22,097 bases of DNA, from contig JADHZB010002044.1 of NCBI GenBank assembly GCA_015657535.1, forward strand, positions 4,113 to 26,209, written 5' to 3'. The position numbers and the translations under genes are program-made. This stretch comes from Nephromyces sp. MM_2019 (Eukaryota; Apicomplexa; Aconoidasida; Nephromycida). Of this stretch, positions 21,515-22,097 are shown piece after piece. Below the pieces are notes generated by a model. The model ran no database searches. It saw only the letters and a program-made list of their open reading frames with translations, and was not told the origin of the DNA. Position 1 is the first letter of the stretch; every line of letters starts with the position of its first letter.

Positions 21515-22097
21515 GTGTGTATGTTGTGTATGTGGGTGTGCTTGTGTGTGTGAGTGTTTATTAGGTATGTATATGAGTGTAATGCGCGTTTTTTTCTATT
21601 CTATGTATATATATGATAGCTGTCCGTAGTGTGCTTAACTGTGAGTGTGTGTGATTGTGTATGTGACATAGTGTGTGTGTTATGATTCAATTTGTGCAGG
21701 GTGTGTGTATAATATTACACTGAAAGTATATAAAAACCAAATGCATATTTAAAAGTATTTATTAACACTTAATTGATATACACACAACTAAGCGTTGTAT
21801 TTATACACACACACCTCACCCTTTATTTTAATTTTACACACACTAGTTATGTTAACACACTCGATGAAATTGAAGCTCATGGCTCTGAATCAACAACAAA
21901 AGAAACACTCAAATGGTACACCTCATCTTGTTATTTTGAAAGGTAAAACAAGCAATTTGTGCGTGTGTGTATATTGTGTGTGTGTGTATATTGTGTGTGT
22001 GTGTATATATTGTGTGTGTGTGTATATATTGTGTGTGTGTGTATATATTGTGTGTGTGTGTATATATTGTGTGTGTGTGTATATATTGTGTGTGTGT
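19242..22097 (+). CDS. Flavin-containing amine oxidase, 5' part (runs off window)
   Basis: Exons 19242-20028, 20563-20690, 20886-20956, 21329-21433 and 21847-21942 join in phases 1, 0, 2 and 2, and the last donor (phase 2) leads into an intron cut by the window edge; 395 codons are visible. Residues 173-182, VAVVGGGISG, with E200 ending IVIE and GGRV at 206-209, form the dinucleotide-binding fold for FAD. DLGANWLMFDPNHPQY (231-246) matches the GAxWxxG...NP segment of polyamine and monoamine oxidases. This family oxidises amines, or lysine in LSD1-type histone demethylases, using FAD. The first 165 residues are an unassigned extension; residues 9-33 are basic (KRPIRSTRRLSYINQHRRS), possibly a nuclear signal. 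Substrate residues lie beyond the window, so polyamine oxidase and LSD1-like enzyme cannot be separated. All introns are TG-rich on the sense strand. Confidence 0.85.
20703..20781. repeat. Near-perfect (TG)n run in amine oxidase intron 2
   Basis: About 78 bp of almost uninterrupted TG, starting 13 bp after the exon 2 donor (gtacgt). Length is probably variable between individuals. The flanking open frames on both strands are translated repeat. Confidence 0.95.
21960..22097. repeat. Compound TG/TATAT tandem repeat at window end
   Basis: A unit of about 18 bp, tgtgtgtgtgtatatat plus a variable base, repeats about seven times and runs off the right edge. It lies in the intron after exon 5 of the amine oxidase gene. 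Confidence 0.9.

Noticed and set aside
1..22097. tRNA, rRNA or other structured RNA genes; viral or toxin genes
   Set aside because: I looked for tRNA arms and conserved rRNA words and for recognisable viral or toxin domains by eye, and saw none.

Overview
The window is AT-rich nuclear DNA from an intron-rich eukaryote, not a bacterial or phage segment. Short exons end in GT..AG junctions, and almost all non-coding DNA is (TG)n/(CA)n/(TA)n microsatellite. One gene encodes a bacterial-type Aat (Leu/Phe-tRNA-protein transferase) homologue carrying introns. Nuclear proteins of this type are known from the malaria-parasite lineage (ATEL1), so an alveolate or apicomplexan-like protist is my best guess. 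That is inference from one gene plus composition. Most long open frames here are translated microsatellite (runs of T-H or C-V). The gene models come from hand splicing, using intron-phase agreement as the test.

Layout, left to right. (1) 1-128: a 22-bp minisatellite. (2) 251-540 (+): 3' end of an unrecognised gene, whose stop codon abuts the next gene's stop. (3) 541-4730 (-): complete 11-exon gene, 398 aa, with an AT-hook and a possible CENP-C/Mif2-like cupin. (4) 5667-7414 (-): complete 4-exon TMEM208/SND2-like ER membrane protein, 154 aa. (5) 7415-8588: divergent intergenic region. (6) 8589-10684 (+): complete 5-exon EF-hand protein, 277 aa. (7) 10685-13001: mostly non-coding, with a microsatellite-free island and a perfect 26-bp array. 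(8) 13002-15991 (+): Aat/ATEL1-like aminoacyl-tRNA-protein transferase with a frame anomaly. (9) About 16181-16674 (+): small unrecognised gene. (10) 16675-18850: AT-rich DNA with a 48-bp repeat, a possible minus-strand gene and an orphan terminal exon. (11) 19242 to the right edge (+): 5' part of a flavin amine oxidase gene.

The genes look like unrelated housekeeping functions (ER targeting, calcium binding, N-degron tagging, perhaps chromatin or kinetochore, flavin oxidation), and I see no operon or pathway cluster. Recurring architecture is more distinctive: C/A-rich, G-poor tracts before most start codons, exons nearly free of microsatellite inside TG- or CA-polarised introns, and many phase-1 introns. 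I found no convincing new multi-gene system. The best leads are the Aat frame break, the AT-hook/cupin protein and the polarised introns.
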